A program made the translations under genes and the position numbers. A DNA stretch of 17,186 nucleotides from Actinomycetota bacterium. GTDB taxonomy: Bacteria; Actinomycetota; Thermoleophilia; Solirubrobacterales; Solirubrobacteraceae. The DNA lies in the NCBI GenBank assembly GCA_005788585.1, contig SYBY01000232.1, positions 1-17,186 on the forward strand, read 5' to 3'. The notes beneath the pieces are model-generated. The model had not been told where the DNA came from. It saw nothing but the letters and a program-made list of their open reading frames with translations, and did no database searches. Shown here one piece after another: positions 6,616-12,947 of this stretch. Positions within the stretch are counted from its first letter, which is position 1. Each line of letters starts with the position of its first letter.

Positions 6616-7730
6616 CCCGGAAGACCTGCGGAGGGCGTGCCCGCCAGGAACTGCGCCGTGAGGGCGTAGATCAGGCCGGCGCGCTGATCGGCGCGCTCAG
6701 CGGACCGGGCTTCCTGTGCCCGGGCGATCAGGGTGTCGACGAGTGCCAGCAGCGGATCGCCGCCGTCCGCGATCGCCAGCCGCGCGAGCGCCAGGCTCTG
6801 CTCGGGGTCGCCGTCGCTCCACGTGCCCGAGACCGCCGCGGTGAGATGCGCGACGAGTCGCTCGTGCGTGGGCGAACGCGCCCCGAGCGGCGTCTCCCCG
6901 GGCGCCGGGCCCAGGTCGGCCGGGTCCTCCCCGGCGAGAATCCGGGTCAGCTGGCCGCCCGCGATCTCGGCGAGGACGTCGTCGCCGTGGCCGACCGCGC
7001 GCCCCGCACGCTCCATGGCGAAGCCGGCGAAGAGCCCGGGCCCGTATGGCATGTCGCTCGCGTAGAGGATCTGGCCCGGTGGGACGGCGACGAACGCAGC
7101 CAGCACGTCGGAGACCTGCCACCACGCGGTGTCGAAGAACAGGTTCGGGAGCTCTGCGACGATCGGCGCGAGGTCGGCCACGTCGCTGATGCCGGCGTGG
7201 GCCAGCACGATGCGCGCCTCGGGGTTGGCGCGCGCGAGGTCAGCCGCGGCGGCGCCGAGTCGCGGGATGCCGCGGCCCGCGTGGAACAGGACGATGCCGC
7301 GGCGCTCGGCGGCCAGCGCGACGATCGCGTCGACCGTGGGATGCGGCAACGCGAACGCGTCGCTACGCGGATGCAGCTTGATGCCCTTCGCGCCGAGGTC
7401 GAGGCACCGGCGCGCCTCGTCAACCGCGTCGTGATGGTTGGGGTCGACCCGGGCCAGCGCGTCGAGCCGGCCGCCCGACGCGGCACACGCGGAGAGCACC
7501 GCGTCGTTGGCGCGGCCATACCCGTCGGGCTCGTGCATCGGGAACACGAGCGCGCGGCGATGGCCAGCGTGGTCGAGGCCGTCGAGGATCTCCTCCCGCG
7601 TGGCCCTGCGGCCATCCGGGTCATTCGCCCCGATGTGGGTGTGCGCGTCGAACCACGGCGCCTCAGCGAGTGCGTCGCTGGCGAGCAGGGAGTGCAGCGC
7701 CTGCGCTTCGGCGCCCCCGTCGATCGGCAT
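6612..7730 (-). CDS. Amidohydrolase-2 family metal-dependent hydrolase (TIM barrel) with C-terminal helical extension
   Basis: This is a 372-aa cytosolic hydrolase or decarboxylase-type enzyme. The metal and catalytic set is complete: His30 and His32 in DAHTHIG, Lys118 in GAKGIKLHPR, His150 in IVLFHAGRG, His178 in IVLAHAG and Asp226 in LYASDMPYG. This fits the Amidohydro_2 clan, whose members hydrolyse C-N or C-O bonds or decarboxylate aromatic acids; the substrate cannot be read from sequence. About 100 residues beyond the barrel (270-372) form a helix-rich, Ala-rich extension with no family I recognise. ATG 7730 overlaps the stop of the upstream 116-aa gene by one base (TGATG), so translation is probably coupled. 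The frame is open further upstream to 7877, but that part is antisense-like, Arg-rich shadow within the upstream gene. Its TAG shares bases with the TAA of the convergent GcvT-fold gene. Confidence 0.88.
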   Translation of the reverse strand: MPIDGGAEAQALHSLLASDALAEAPWFDAHTHIGANDPDGRRATREEILDGLDHAGHRRALVFPMHEPDGYGRANDAVLSACAASGGRLDALARVDPNHHDAVDEARRCLDLGAKGIKLHPRSDAFALPHPTVDAIVALAAERRGIVLFHAGRGIPRLGAAAADLARANPEARIVLAHAGISDVADLAPIVAELPNLFFDTAWWQVSDVLAAFVAVPPGQILYASDMPYGPGLFAGFAMERAGRAVGHGDDVLAEIAGGQLTRILAGEDPADLGPAPGETPLGARSPTHERLVAHLTAAVSGTWSDGDPEQSLALARLAIADGGDPLLALVDTLIARAQEARSAERADQRAGLIYALTAQFLAGTPSAGLPG

Positions 7731-8080
7731 CAGGCCAGGACCTCGTCCACGAACGACGCGCGCACCTCGGCGGGCTGGCGCAACAGCCACGCCTCCGCGG
7801 GGTCGCCCTCGGCCCGCAGGCTCAGCACCTCGTCGGCGTACGACCGGCAGATCTCGTCGTCCTGGGAGAGCAGCCACCGCTCCTGTCCTCGGCGGTCCGC
7901 CCCCGCGTCGATGACCTCGGCCACGAACGACCGCCGTACCTCACGCGGCAGGCGCAGCATCCAGCGCCGCTCCGGGTCATCGTCGGCCGCGGCCAGCGCC
8001 CGGGCGAGCGTGCCCGGCGCGAGGAGGACCTGGCGGGCGCCGGGAGGCAGGCGCAGCGGCCCCTCGTCGACGATCGCCAT
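7730..8080 (-). CDS. 116-aa protein of three exact 29-residue W-x-L-L/E-V-R-x-S-F repeats; function unknown
   Basis: I recognise no family. The striking feature is a three-fold internal repeat with Trp at residues 40, 69 and 98, a strict 29-residue period without gaps. Each unit reads roughly W-(M/L)-L-x-x-(P/D)-x-E-(V/I)-x-x-S-(F/Y)-x-x-E-V-(I/L); examples are WMLRLPREVRRSFVAEV and WLLRQPAEVRASFVDEV. Units two and one are joined by charged, Gly/Asp/Arg-rich linkers. The predicted helical hairpins suggest a small solenoid or a protein-binding scaffold. The 35-residue N-terminus (LRLPPGARQVLLAPGTLARALAAA) is a further helix. There is no signal or membrane segment. I start at ATG 8080, 5 nt after the DUF3817 stop; upstream extension is Arg/Pro shadow. 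The stop overlaps the amidohydrolase ATG, so a functional link to that enzyme is the best guess. Confidence 0.75.
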   Translation of the reverse strand: MAIVDEGPLRLPPGARQVLLAPGTLARALAAADDDPERRWMLRLPREVRRSFVAEVIDAGADRRGQERWLLSQDDEICRSYADEVLSLRAEGDPAEAWLLRQPAEVRASFVDEVLA

Positions 8081-8085
8081 GGCCG

Positions 8086-8400
8086 TCAGGCCGCCGCGCG
8101 GTCGGGCAGGCGGCGGCGCAGGATGATGTCGCCGATGATCGTCCCCAGTGGGCCGCCGGTCACCAGCACCGCCGCGGGGAACCACCAGCTCCAGAGCTGC
8201 TCGGCCGCGCCCTTGCCGGTCAGGTAGAGCAGGATCACGAACCCGACGCCGTGGATCGGGCCGAGGATCGACACCGCGGCGTCATCGTCGGCGATGCGGG
8301 CGAAGTAGAGGAGGACGACGAGGAGCACCGCGTCGACGATGCCGACGGCCAGCGCGATGTTCAGGGGGCGGCGAGCCGCCTCGGACAGCGTGTCGGGCAT
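8086..8400 (-). CDS. DUF3817-type small integral membrane protein
   Basis: This is a 104-aa membrane protein with three hydrophobic segments (about 13-35, 45-61 and 70-94). The second begins with GPIHGVGFVILLY, the hallmark GP(I/V)HG of DUF3817 proteins. The third contains FPAAVLVTGGPLGTIIGDIILRRR, also typical, with a positively charged C-terminal end. The function of the family is unknown. ATG 8400 is preferred over GTG 8406 because AGG lies 8 nt before ATG and only 2 nt before GTG. It is the first gene of a three-gene operon, 5 nt before the 116-aa repeat protein. The hairpin at 8437-8462 lies in its leader. Confidence 0.8.
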   Translation of the reverse strand: MPDTLSEAARRPLNIALAVGIVDAVLLVVLLYFARIADDDAAVSILGPIHGVGFVILLYLTGKGAAEQLWSWWFPAAVLVTGGPLGTIIGDIILRRRLPDRAAA

Positions 8401-8436
8401 GGCCACAGCCTACGAAGAACCGCCCCGTTAACGCGG

Positions 8437-8462
8437 CCGGGCGGACTCGAAGGCCCGCCCGG
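8437..8462. other. Hairpin CCGGGCGG / CCGCCCGG (8-bp stem, 10-nt loop) in the DUF3817 leader
   Basis: The arms 8437-8444 and 8455-8462 are exact reverse complements, all G/C. On the minus strand the stem ends 36 nt upstream of ATG 8400, so it could lie in the 5' leader of the DUF3817 operon or terminate upstream transcription. No U-tract follows. Confidence 0.45.
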
Positions 8463-8498
8463 TACCGCCCGAACTCGATCACCACTGACTACATACAT

Positions 8499-8540
8499 CC
8501 CAGGACTCGAGTGTCTTGCCTGGGCATTTGACACTCCTGG
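8499..8540. other. Region with two mutually exclusive hairpins between the GH gene and DUF3817
   Basis: CCCAGG (8499-8504) can pair with CCTGGG (8519-8524). Alternatively CCAGG (8500-8504) and AGTGTC (8510-8515) can pair with CCTGG (8536-8540) and GACACT (8530-8535), leaving a small bulge. The two folds share bases. The neighbouring 8477-8500 is the least GC-rich part of this gap and is the likeliest place for a minus-strand promoter, although no good hexamers stand out. Confidence 0.3.
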
Positions 8541-8554
8541 CCACCGGGGCAGGC

Positions 8555-8574
8555 CGCCGGCCCGAAGGCCGGCG
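8555..8574 (-). terminator. Stem-loop, perfect 8-bp stem with cUUCGg tetraloop (second of a tandem pair)
   Basis: CGCCGGCC (8555-8562) and GGCCGGCG (8567-8574) are exact reverse complements around a 4-nt loop. Transcribed from the minus strand the loop is UUCG closed by C-G, the exceptionally stable tetraloop class. It lies 67 nt beyond the glycoside hydrolase stop. There is no U-tract, as is common for terminators of very GC-rich Actinomycetota. Confidence 0.55.
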
Positions 8575-8587
8575 CGGGACCCGGCTC

Positions 8588-8607
8588 GACCTCGCCGAAG
8601 CGAGGTC
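8588..8607 (-). terminator. Stem-loop, perfect 8-bp stem with cUUCGg tetraloop (first of a tandem pair)
   Basis: GACCTCGC (8588-8595) and GCGAGGTC (8600-8607) are exact reverse complements around a 4-nt loop that reads UUCG with a C-G closing pair on the minus strand. It lies 34 nt beyond the glycoside hydrolase stop at 8642 and 13 nt before the second stem-loop. The pair probably ends the ligD/GH transcript. Confidence 0.6.
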
Positions 8608-8641
8608 ACGACCAAGTGGGCAATCCGCCGGACCAGGAAGG

Positions 8642-9718
8642 CTAGCGGGCGCCGATGTCGTCCGCGACCCTGCGGAACGCACCGAGGGCCGGCGTCGACC
8701 GCGCCGTCCCCCGTGGGGTCAGCCAGCGCAGGCCCGAGTAGGCGAACGCGTCGGTGGTCCCGCTGCCCCGCGTCAGCCAGGCGTACCAGAGGACCTTGCC
8801 CAGACGCAGGCGCGTGCGTTCGCGTGCCAGCTCACGCACCGCCCCGCGCAGCAGACGCACCTGCTGGGACGACGTGACGTTGAAGCCCAGATCGCGCGCC
8901 CGGCCCTTCGCCGCCGGCCACGACAGCTCGGTGACCCACAGCTCGGCGCGCGCGTCGCCCTGCGCGCGCATGACCCGCCGGTTGGCGTCGACGAGCTCGA
9001 CGAGGTTGCTGAGCTTGCGGGTGTACGGGTGGACCGCGACGACGTCGAAGAACGGGGCGGCGCCCTTGCGGTACAGCGACCCCAGCGCCAGCCAGGAGAA
9101 GTTCGGCAGGCCCGCGAGGACGACCTTCGCCCCCGGGTCGGCGCCCTTCACGGCCGCGTGGGCGGCGCGCAGCAGCGTCAGGTACCCGGTCTCCCAGTCA
9201 CCGCGCCAGTAGCGGTCCAGGTTCGGCTCGTTCCAGATCTGCCACGCCCGGATCGGCCGCGCGCGGACCGACGGGTTCTCGGTCCACAGCGTCCCGCGGG
9301 GGCCGTACCGCGCGATGAGCGCGCGCAGGTACGCGGCGTACTGCGCAGGGTCGCGTGGGGTCAGGACGTACGTGCCGTCGACCGGGTCGTCGCTCGCCCA
9401 CGCCGGCGCGCCCACGACCGTCGGGAGGACGTCGATGCCGCGGCGCGCGGCGGCGAGCACGACGGCGTCGGTCTGCCCGAACCACAGCGGCCAGTCGGCG
9501 AACGGCTGCGCGACGTTCCAGTCGAACGTGACGCGCACGGTCCCGACACCGCTGCGCGACATGAGCGCGAACTCGTCGCCGAGCATCCCGGGCCGCGGCG
9601 CGAGGTCCTCGCCCAGCGCGACCCCCAGCCAGCCCTTCGGCACCTTCGCGGTCGCCGCCGGCGCGATGCCCAGCAGCACCACGCACGCGACCAGCATGAT
9701 TCCTGCGATCCGGCGCAC
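8642..9718 (-). CDS. Secreted clan-A glycoside hydrolase (GH39/GH5, PslG-like)
   Basis: This is a 358-aa exported (beta/alpha)8-barrel glycosidase. The signal peptide is RRIAGIMLVACVVLLGIAP with an AATA cleavage site near residue 24. The acid/base Glu164 lies in WQIWNEPNL and the nucleophile Glu264 in LWVTELSWP, 100 residues apart as in retaining clan GH-A enzymes. VRVTFDWN, GAPAW and VVAVHPYTR are further barrel motifs. It probably cleaves a beta-linked polysaccharide in the envelope or environment; the substrate is unknown. Start is GTG 9718, because GGGAGG (9726-9731) lies 7 nt before it and the start gives a clean signal peptide. The in-frame GTG 9736 would translate through that ribosome site. 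It lies 48 bp after ligD with a hairpin between, so it may or may not be co-transcribed. Tandem hairpins follow it. Confidence 0.85.
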   Translation of the reverse strand: MRRIAGIMLVACVVLLGIAPAATAKVPKGWLGVALGEDLAPRPGMLGDEFALMSRSGVGTVRVTFDWNVAQPFADWPLWFGQTDAVVLAAARRGIDVLPTVVGAPAWASDDPVDGTYVLTPRDPAQYAAYLRALIARYGPRGTLWTENPSVRARPIRAWQIWNEPNLDRYWRGDWETGYLTLLRAAHAAVKGADPGAKVVLAGLPNFSWLALGSLYRKGAAPFFDVVAVHPYTRKLSNLVELVDANRRVMRAQGDARAELWVTELSWPAAKGRARDLGFNVTSSQQVRLLRGAVRELARERTRLRLGKVLWYAWLTRGSGTTDAFAYSGLRWLTPRGTARSTPALGAFRRVADDIGAR

Positions 9719-9725
9719 ACTCCCC

Positions 9726-9731
9726 CCTCCC
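9726..9731 (-). promoter_or_regulatory. Ribosome binding site GGGAGG deciding the GTG 9718 start of the glycoside hydrolase
   Basis: On the minus strand the purine run AGGGAGGGGGGAG precedes GTG 9718, with GGGAGG 7 nt from the start codon. It lies inside the frame of the alternative GTG 9736, which argues against that start. Confidence 0.7.
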
Positions 9732-9732
9732 T

Positions 9733-9764
9733 GCACGTCCTACAGCGTGACAGACAGGACGCGC
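9733..9764 (-). terminator. Hairpin between ligD and the glycoside hydrolase
   Basis: CGTCCT (9736-9741) pairs with AGGACG (9756-9761), 6 bp with a 14-nt loop. After one A-C mismatch two more pairs extend the stem to 9733/9764. It starts right after the ligD stop (9767-9769) and ends 2 nt before the glycoside hydrolase ribosome site. It could be a weak terminator or a translation-control element. No U-tract. Confidence 0.35.
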
Positions 9765-9766
9765 GG

Positions 9767-12133
9767 CTACGAGAGGCTGGGCAGCGCCTGGACCAGCGAC
9801 CGCGCGTCGGCGAACAGGTCCCCCTGCTCGGCCACCCTCCGCACCACGTCACGCGCGGTGAAGACGAGCAACTCGGGGTCGTCGCCCTCGGCACACGCCC
9901 GGACCTCGTCCCACGTCACCGGCGTCGACACCGTCGGGCGCTCGCGGGCGCGCAGGGAGTAGACGCTCACCGTCGTCTTATGGGGGTCGTTCTGGCTCCA
10001 GTCGATCAGGACCTTGCCCGGCCGCAGCGTCTTGGTCATACGGCTGACGACGAGGTCGGGCTCGGCCTGCTCGAGCACCTCGGCGATCGTGCGCGCCAGC
10101 GGCTTGGTCTGCGCATACGTCGCCTCCCCGGCGTTCAACGGCAGGTAGACCTGCAGGCCCTTGCTGCCTGACGTCTTGGCGACCGTGTGCAGGCCGAGGC
10201 CCTCGAGCATCCCGTGGAGCAGCAGTGCGACCTGGCAGCACTCGACGATGGTCGCCGGCGCACCGGGGTCGAGGTCGAAGACGACGCAGTCCGGCGTGTC
10301 CTGGGACTCGGCGCGGTGCAGCGCGGTGTGCAGTTCCAGGGCGGCGAGATTGCCGAGCCAGACGAGCGTCGGGAGGTCGTCGGCGAGCACGTAGTCGACC
10401 GTTCCGCGGCGGTTGCTCGGCACCGCGAGCGTGTCGACCCAGTCCGGAGTGTGCGACGGCGCCTGCTTCTCGAAGAACGCCTTGCCGTCCACCCCGTCCG
10501 GGTAGCGCTTGCGCGTGAGCGGCCGGCGCTCGAGGTGCGGCAGCAGCACCGGCGCGATGTCCACCAGGTAGGCGATGACGTCGCGCTTGGCAAAGCCCGT
10601 CGCGGGATAGAGCACCTTCTCCAGGTTGGTGACCTTCAGGCTGCGCTCCCCCACGCGCACGAGCTGCCCGCCTTTCACCGCCTCTCCGGCGTCGAGGAAG
10701 CCGGGCGTCGGGGCCGCGTCCTCGCGCAGGCCCTTGTACGACGGTGCCCGCAGGACGCCGTCCTTGGTCCAGTGCCGGAACGCGACCTCGGCCGTGAGGT
10801 CGGGCTGCACCCACGTGACCTCGCGCGGGATGCGGTCGTCCTCGACGACGCCGTGGCCCATCTCCAGCGGCTCGAGCAGCGCGCTGAGCCGGTCCAGTTC
10901 CTGGTCGGTGAACCCGGTGCCCACGCGCCCGGCGTACCGGAGGTGCCCGTCCTCCTCGACGGCCACGACGAGCGACCCGATCCCCTTGCCGCGCCGTCCC
11001 TCCCCCGGCAACCAGCCGACGATGACGGCGTCCACCCGCGCGGTGTGCGTGACCTTGATCCAGCAGGCCGACCGCCGGCCGGGCTCGTAGCGCGCATCGC
11101 GGCGCTTGGCGACGACGCCCTCGAGCGACTGTGCGCGCGTGACCTCGAGCAGCGCGTCGCCGTCGTCGACGGCGTCCGGCGTCTGCCAGTGCCGGTCGTT
11201 GAGGTCGAGGAGCGCGAGCTCGCGGCGCCGTTCGTCGTAGGTGCGGTCCATGAGGCTGTGCCCGTCGAGCCACAGCAGGTCGAACGCGACGAACACGACG
11301 GGGACGTCGCGCATGAGGCGCTTGACCTGCGCGTCGCCGCGGACGTGCATCCGGCGCTGCAGGCGCTCGAAGCTCGGGTTGCCGTCGTCGTCGAACGCGA
11401 CGATCTCACCGTCGATGATCGCCTCACGATGCCCGAGCGCCGTCCGCATGCGACGCAGCTCGGGGTACCCGCCGGTGATGTCCAGCCGGTTGCGGCTGCG
11501 CAGCGTCAGCCGGCCGGGCTGCGCGTAGGCGAGCGCCCGCACGCCGTCCCACTTGATCTCAAACGCCCAGCCCTCGGGGTCGGCGGGCAGCGTGCCCGGC
11601 CGGGCGAGCATCGGGGCGACGTCGTCGGGCATCGGCTCCCGCGCGTCGTCGCTCGGTGGGTCCATCCGGTGGATCATCCACTCGTGGCGCGACCCGCCTT
11701 CGCGGCTGAGCGGGAACAGGCCGTAGCGCCCTTCGACGCGCTCCCCGTGCAGGGTGATCTCGACCTTGTCGTCGGCGATCTTGTGCGGCTCGAACGTCCC
11801 GTGGTCGTAGATCGTCATCGTGCCGGCGCCGTACTGCCCGGCCGGGATCTCACCGTGGAACTCCAGGTACTCCAGCGGGTGGTCCTCGGTCCGGACCGCC
11901 AGCCGGTTGTCCTTGGGCGTCGCCGGCACGCCGTTGGGCAGCGCCCAGGACAGCAGGACGCCGTCGTGCTCGAGGCGCAGGTCCCAGTGCAGGCGCGTGG
12001 CGTCGTGCTCCTGGACGACGAACCGCGGCGCGCCGTTTCCTCCGTCGGTCGCGGGGCGGTCGCCCGGAGGCTCGGGGGTGACGTCCGCGTCGCGCTTGGC
12101 GCGGTAGCGGGAAAGGCGATCGGGGTCGGCCAT
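9767..12133 (-). CDS. ligD: Multidomain ATP-dependent DNA ligase LigD (phosphoesterase-ligase-polymerase) of bacterial NHEJ
   Basis: This 788-aa protein heals and seals double-strand breaks in bacterial non-homologous end joining. Domain order is PE (about 1-160), ATP ligase (about 170-475), then primase-type polymerase (about 495-788). This is the Pseudomonas order rather than the mycobacterial Pol-PE-Lig. PE residues match the characterised enzyme: Arg14, Asp15, Glu21, His43, His49, Asp51, Arg53, His85 and Tyr89. The ligase nucleophile is Lys194 in FEIKWDGVRA; EGVVAKRRDARYEPGRRS and WIKV are later ligase motifs. The polymerase metal ligands are Asp620 and Asp622 in VVFDLDPG and Asp711 in KVLIDWSQN. 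In the TSGSKGLQVY segment Gln661 stands where I would expect His. Start is ATG 12133; the frame runs on to 12307, but that overlaps the divergent regulator. No ku gene is adjacent in the window. Confidence 0.96.
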   Translation of the reverse strand: MADPDRLSRYRAKRDADVTPEPPGDRPATDGGNGAPRFVVQEHDATRLHWDLRLEHDGVLLSWALPNGVPATPKDNRLAVRTEDHPLEYLEFHGEIPAGQYGAGTMTIYDHGTFEPHKIADDKVEITLHGERVEGRYGLFPLSREGGSRHEWMIHRMDPPSDDAREPMPDDVAPMLARPGTLPADPEGWAFEIKWDGVRALAYAQPGRLTLRSRNRLDITGGYPELRRMRTALGHREAIIDGEIVAFDDDGNPSFERLQRRMHVRGDAQVKRLMRDVPVVFVAFDLLWLDGHSLMDRTYDERRRELALLDLNDRHWQTPDAVDDGDALLEVTRAQSLEGVVAKRRDARYEPGRRSACWIKVTHTARVDAVIVGWLPGEGRRGKGIGSLVVAVEEDGHLRYAGRVGTGFTDQELDRLSALLEPLEMGHGVVEDDRIPREVTWVQPDLTAEVAFRHWTKDGVLRAPSYKGLREDAAPTPGFLDAGEAVKGGQLVRVGERSLKVTNLEKVLYPATGFAKRDVIAYLVDIAPVLLPHLERRPLTRKRYPDGVDGKAFFEKQAPSHTPDWVDTLAVPSNRRGTVDYVLADDLPTLVWLGNLAALELHTALHRAESQDTPDCVVFDLDPGAPATIVECCQVALLLHGMLEGLGLHTVAKTSGSKGLQVYLPLNAGEATYAQTKPLARTIAEVLEQAEPDLVVSRMTKTLRPGKVLIDWSQNDPHKTTVSVYSLRARERPTVSTPVTWDEVRACAEGDDPELLVFTARDVVRRVAEQGDLFADARSLVQALPSLS

Positions 12134-12136
12134 CGC

Positions 12137-12172
12137 CCGGAACGGTAGACGGCGTGCCGGGCCGGAACGTAG
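12137..12172. promoter_or_regulatory. Direct-repeat box CCGGAACG(G)TAG x2 in the 55-bp ligD/luxR divergent gap
   Basis: CCGGAACGGTAG (12137-12148) and CCGGAACGTAG (12162-12172) are 25 bp apart start to start. They fill most of the space between the ligD ATG (12133) and the LuxR-type ATG (12189). The second copy also contains GAAC-N5-GTTC. Possible roles are a regulator site, perhaps of the adjacent LuxR protein, or paired promoter elements. GGAAC resembles an ECF sigma -35 box, but I find no matching -10 at the right distance. Confidence 0.4.
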
Positions 12173-12188
12173 GGTTCGTCGGGCCACG

Positions 12189-12947
12189 ATGGCCCCGCTC
12201 ACCGCCAGCGACGTCCACGCCGTCCTCGAACTCGTCGGTGAGGCCCACCACGCCGAGACGCTCGACCAGTTCCGCGCGAGCCTGCTTCCGGCGATCCAGC
12301 GGGTCATCCCGTGCGACTGGATCTCCTACAACGAGGTGGGCGCCGACGGCACGATCCACGCCGCGCTGATCGATCCGATCCCCGACGCGCGCCTGTACGC
12401 GGAGTGGGACAAGTACGCGCTGCAGAACCCGATCGTCTCCTACTACCAGGAGACCCGGGACGGCCGGGCGTACCGCTTCTCGGACTTCGTCACCCGCGAC
12501 GAGCTGCACGCCCTCGAGCTCTACCAGCACGTCTACGGCCCGATGGGGGTCGAGTACCAGCTCGCCGTCGCGCTGCCCGGCCCGCCGGACCTGACGATCG
12601 GCATCGCGCTCAGCAACGGGGCGAGGGACTTCACGATGCGCGACCGCGAGGTCCTCGACCTCGCGCGGCCCCACCTCATTCAGGCGTGGCGCAACGTGCA
12701 GCTGCGCGCCCCCGCGCTCCCGGTCCCCGAGGAGCTCCGTCGCCGGCTCACGGGCCTGGGACTGACCGCGCGCGAGGCGGAGATCCTGGACCAGCTCATG
12801 CGCGGCGGGTCGACCGCGTCGGTGGCGGGCCAGCTGGGCATCAGCCCGCGGACGCTGCACAAGCACTCCGAGCGCATCCGCACGAAGCTCGGCGTCCATA
12901 CGCGCGCCGAGGCTGTCGCGGCGGCGTGGGCGGCGGTCACCGCCTGA
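12189..12947 (+). CDS. LuxR-type HTH transcriptional regulator with N-terminal GAF-like sensory region
   Basis: This is a 252-aa cytosolic DNA-binding protein. Residues 190-246 form a LuxR/GerE HTH: LTAREAEIL (192-200), then QLGISPRTLHKHSERIRTKLGVHTRAEAV, with the recognition helix at about 218-231. Residues 1-170 are an alpha/beta region (IPCDWISYNEV, VEYQLAVALPG, IGIALSNGARDFT, REVLDLARPHLIQAW) like the GAF-related regions of stand-alone LuxR regulators. No receiver domain phosphorylation motif is seen. The ligand is unknown. ATG 12189 has only a distant AGGG 14 nt upstream. It is divergent from ligD across 55 bp that hold a repeated box, so it may regulate itself and ligD. Its 3' end overlaps the convergent sugar dehydrogenase gene by 11 bp. 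Confidence 0.88.
   Translation: MAPLTASDVHAVLELVGEAHHAETLDQFRASLLPAIQRVIPCDWISYNEVGADGTIHAALIDPIPDARLYAEWDKYALQNPIVSYYQETRDGRAYRFSDFVTRDELHALELYQHVYGPMGVEYQLAVALPGPPDLTIGIALSNGARDFTMRDREVLDLARPHLIQAWRNVQLRAPALPVPEELRRRLTGLGLTAREAEILDQLMRGGSTASVAGQLGISPRTLHKHSERIRTKLGVHTRAEAVAAAWAAVTA

Noticed and set aside
8401..8641. A tRNA or known riboswitch in the hairpin-rich spacer
   Set aside because: No T-loop consensus, no cloverleaf spacing and no riboswitch core that I recognise.
10187..12148. Plus-strand open frame of 653 codons opposite ligD
   Set aside because: It lies entirely antisense to a clear LigD with all catalytic residues, and its composition is that of a high-GC shadow frame.
12139..12168. 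GGAAC boxes upstream of luxR/ligD as ECF sigma -35 elements
   Set aside because: No CGTT/GTC-type -10 lies 16-17 bp downstream of either copy, so I kept only the repeat itself.
12134..12307. N-terminal extension of LigD by 58 residues
   Set aside because: It overlaps the divergent LuxR-type gene. ATG 12133 places the PE-domain residues at the numbering of the characterised enzyme.
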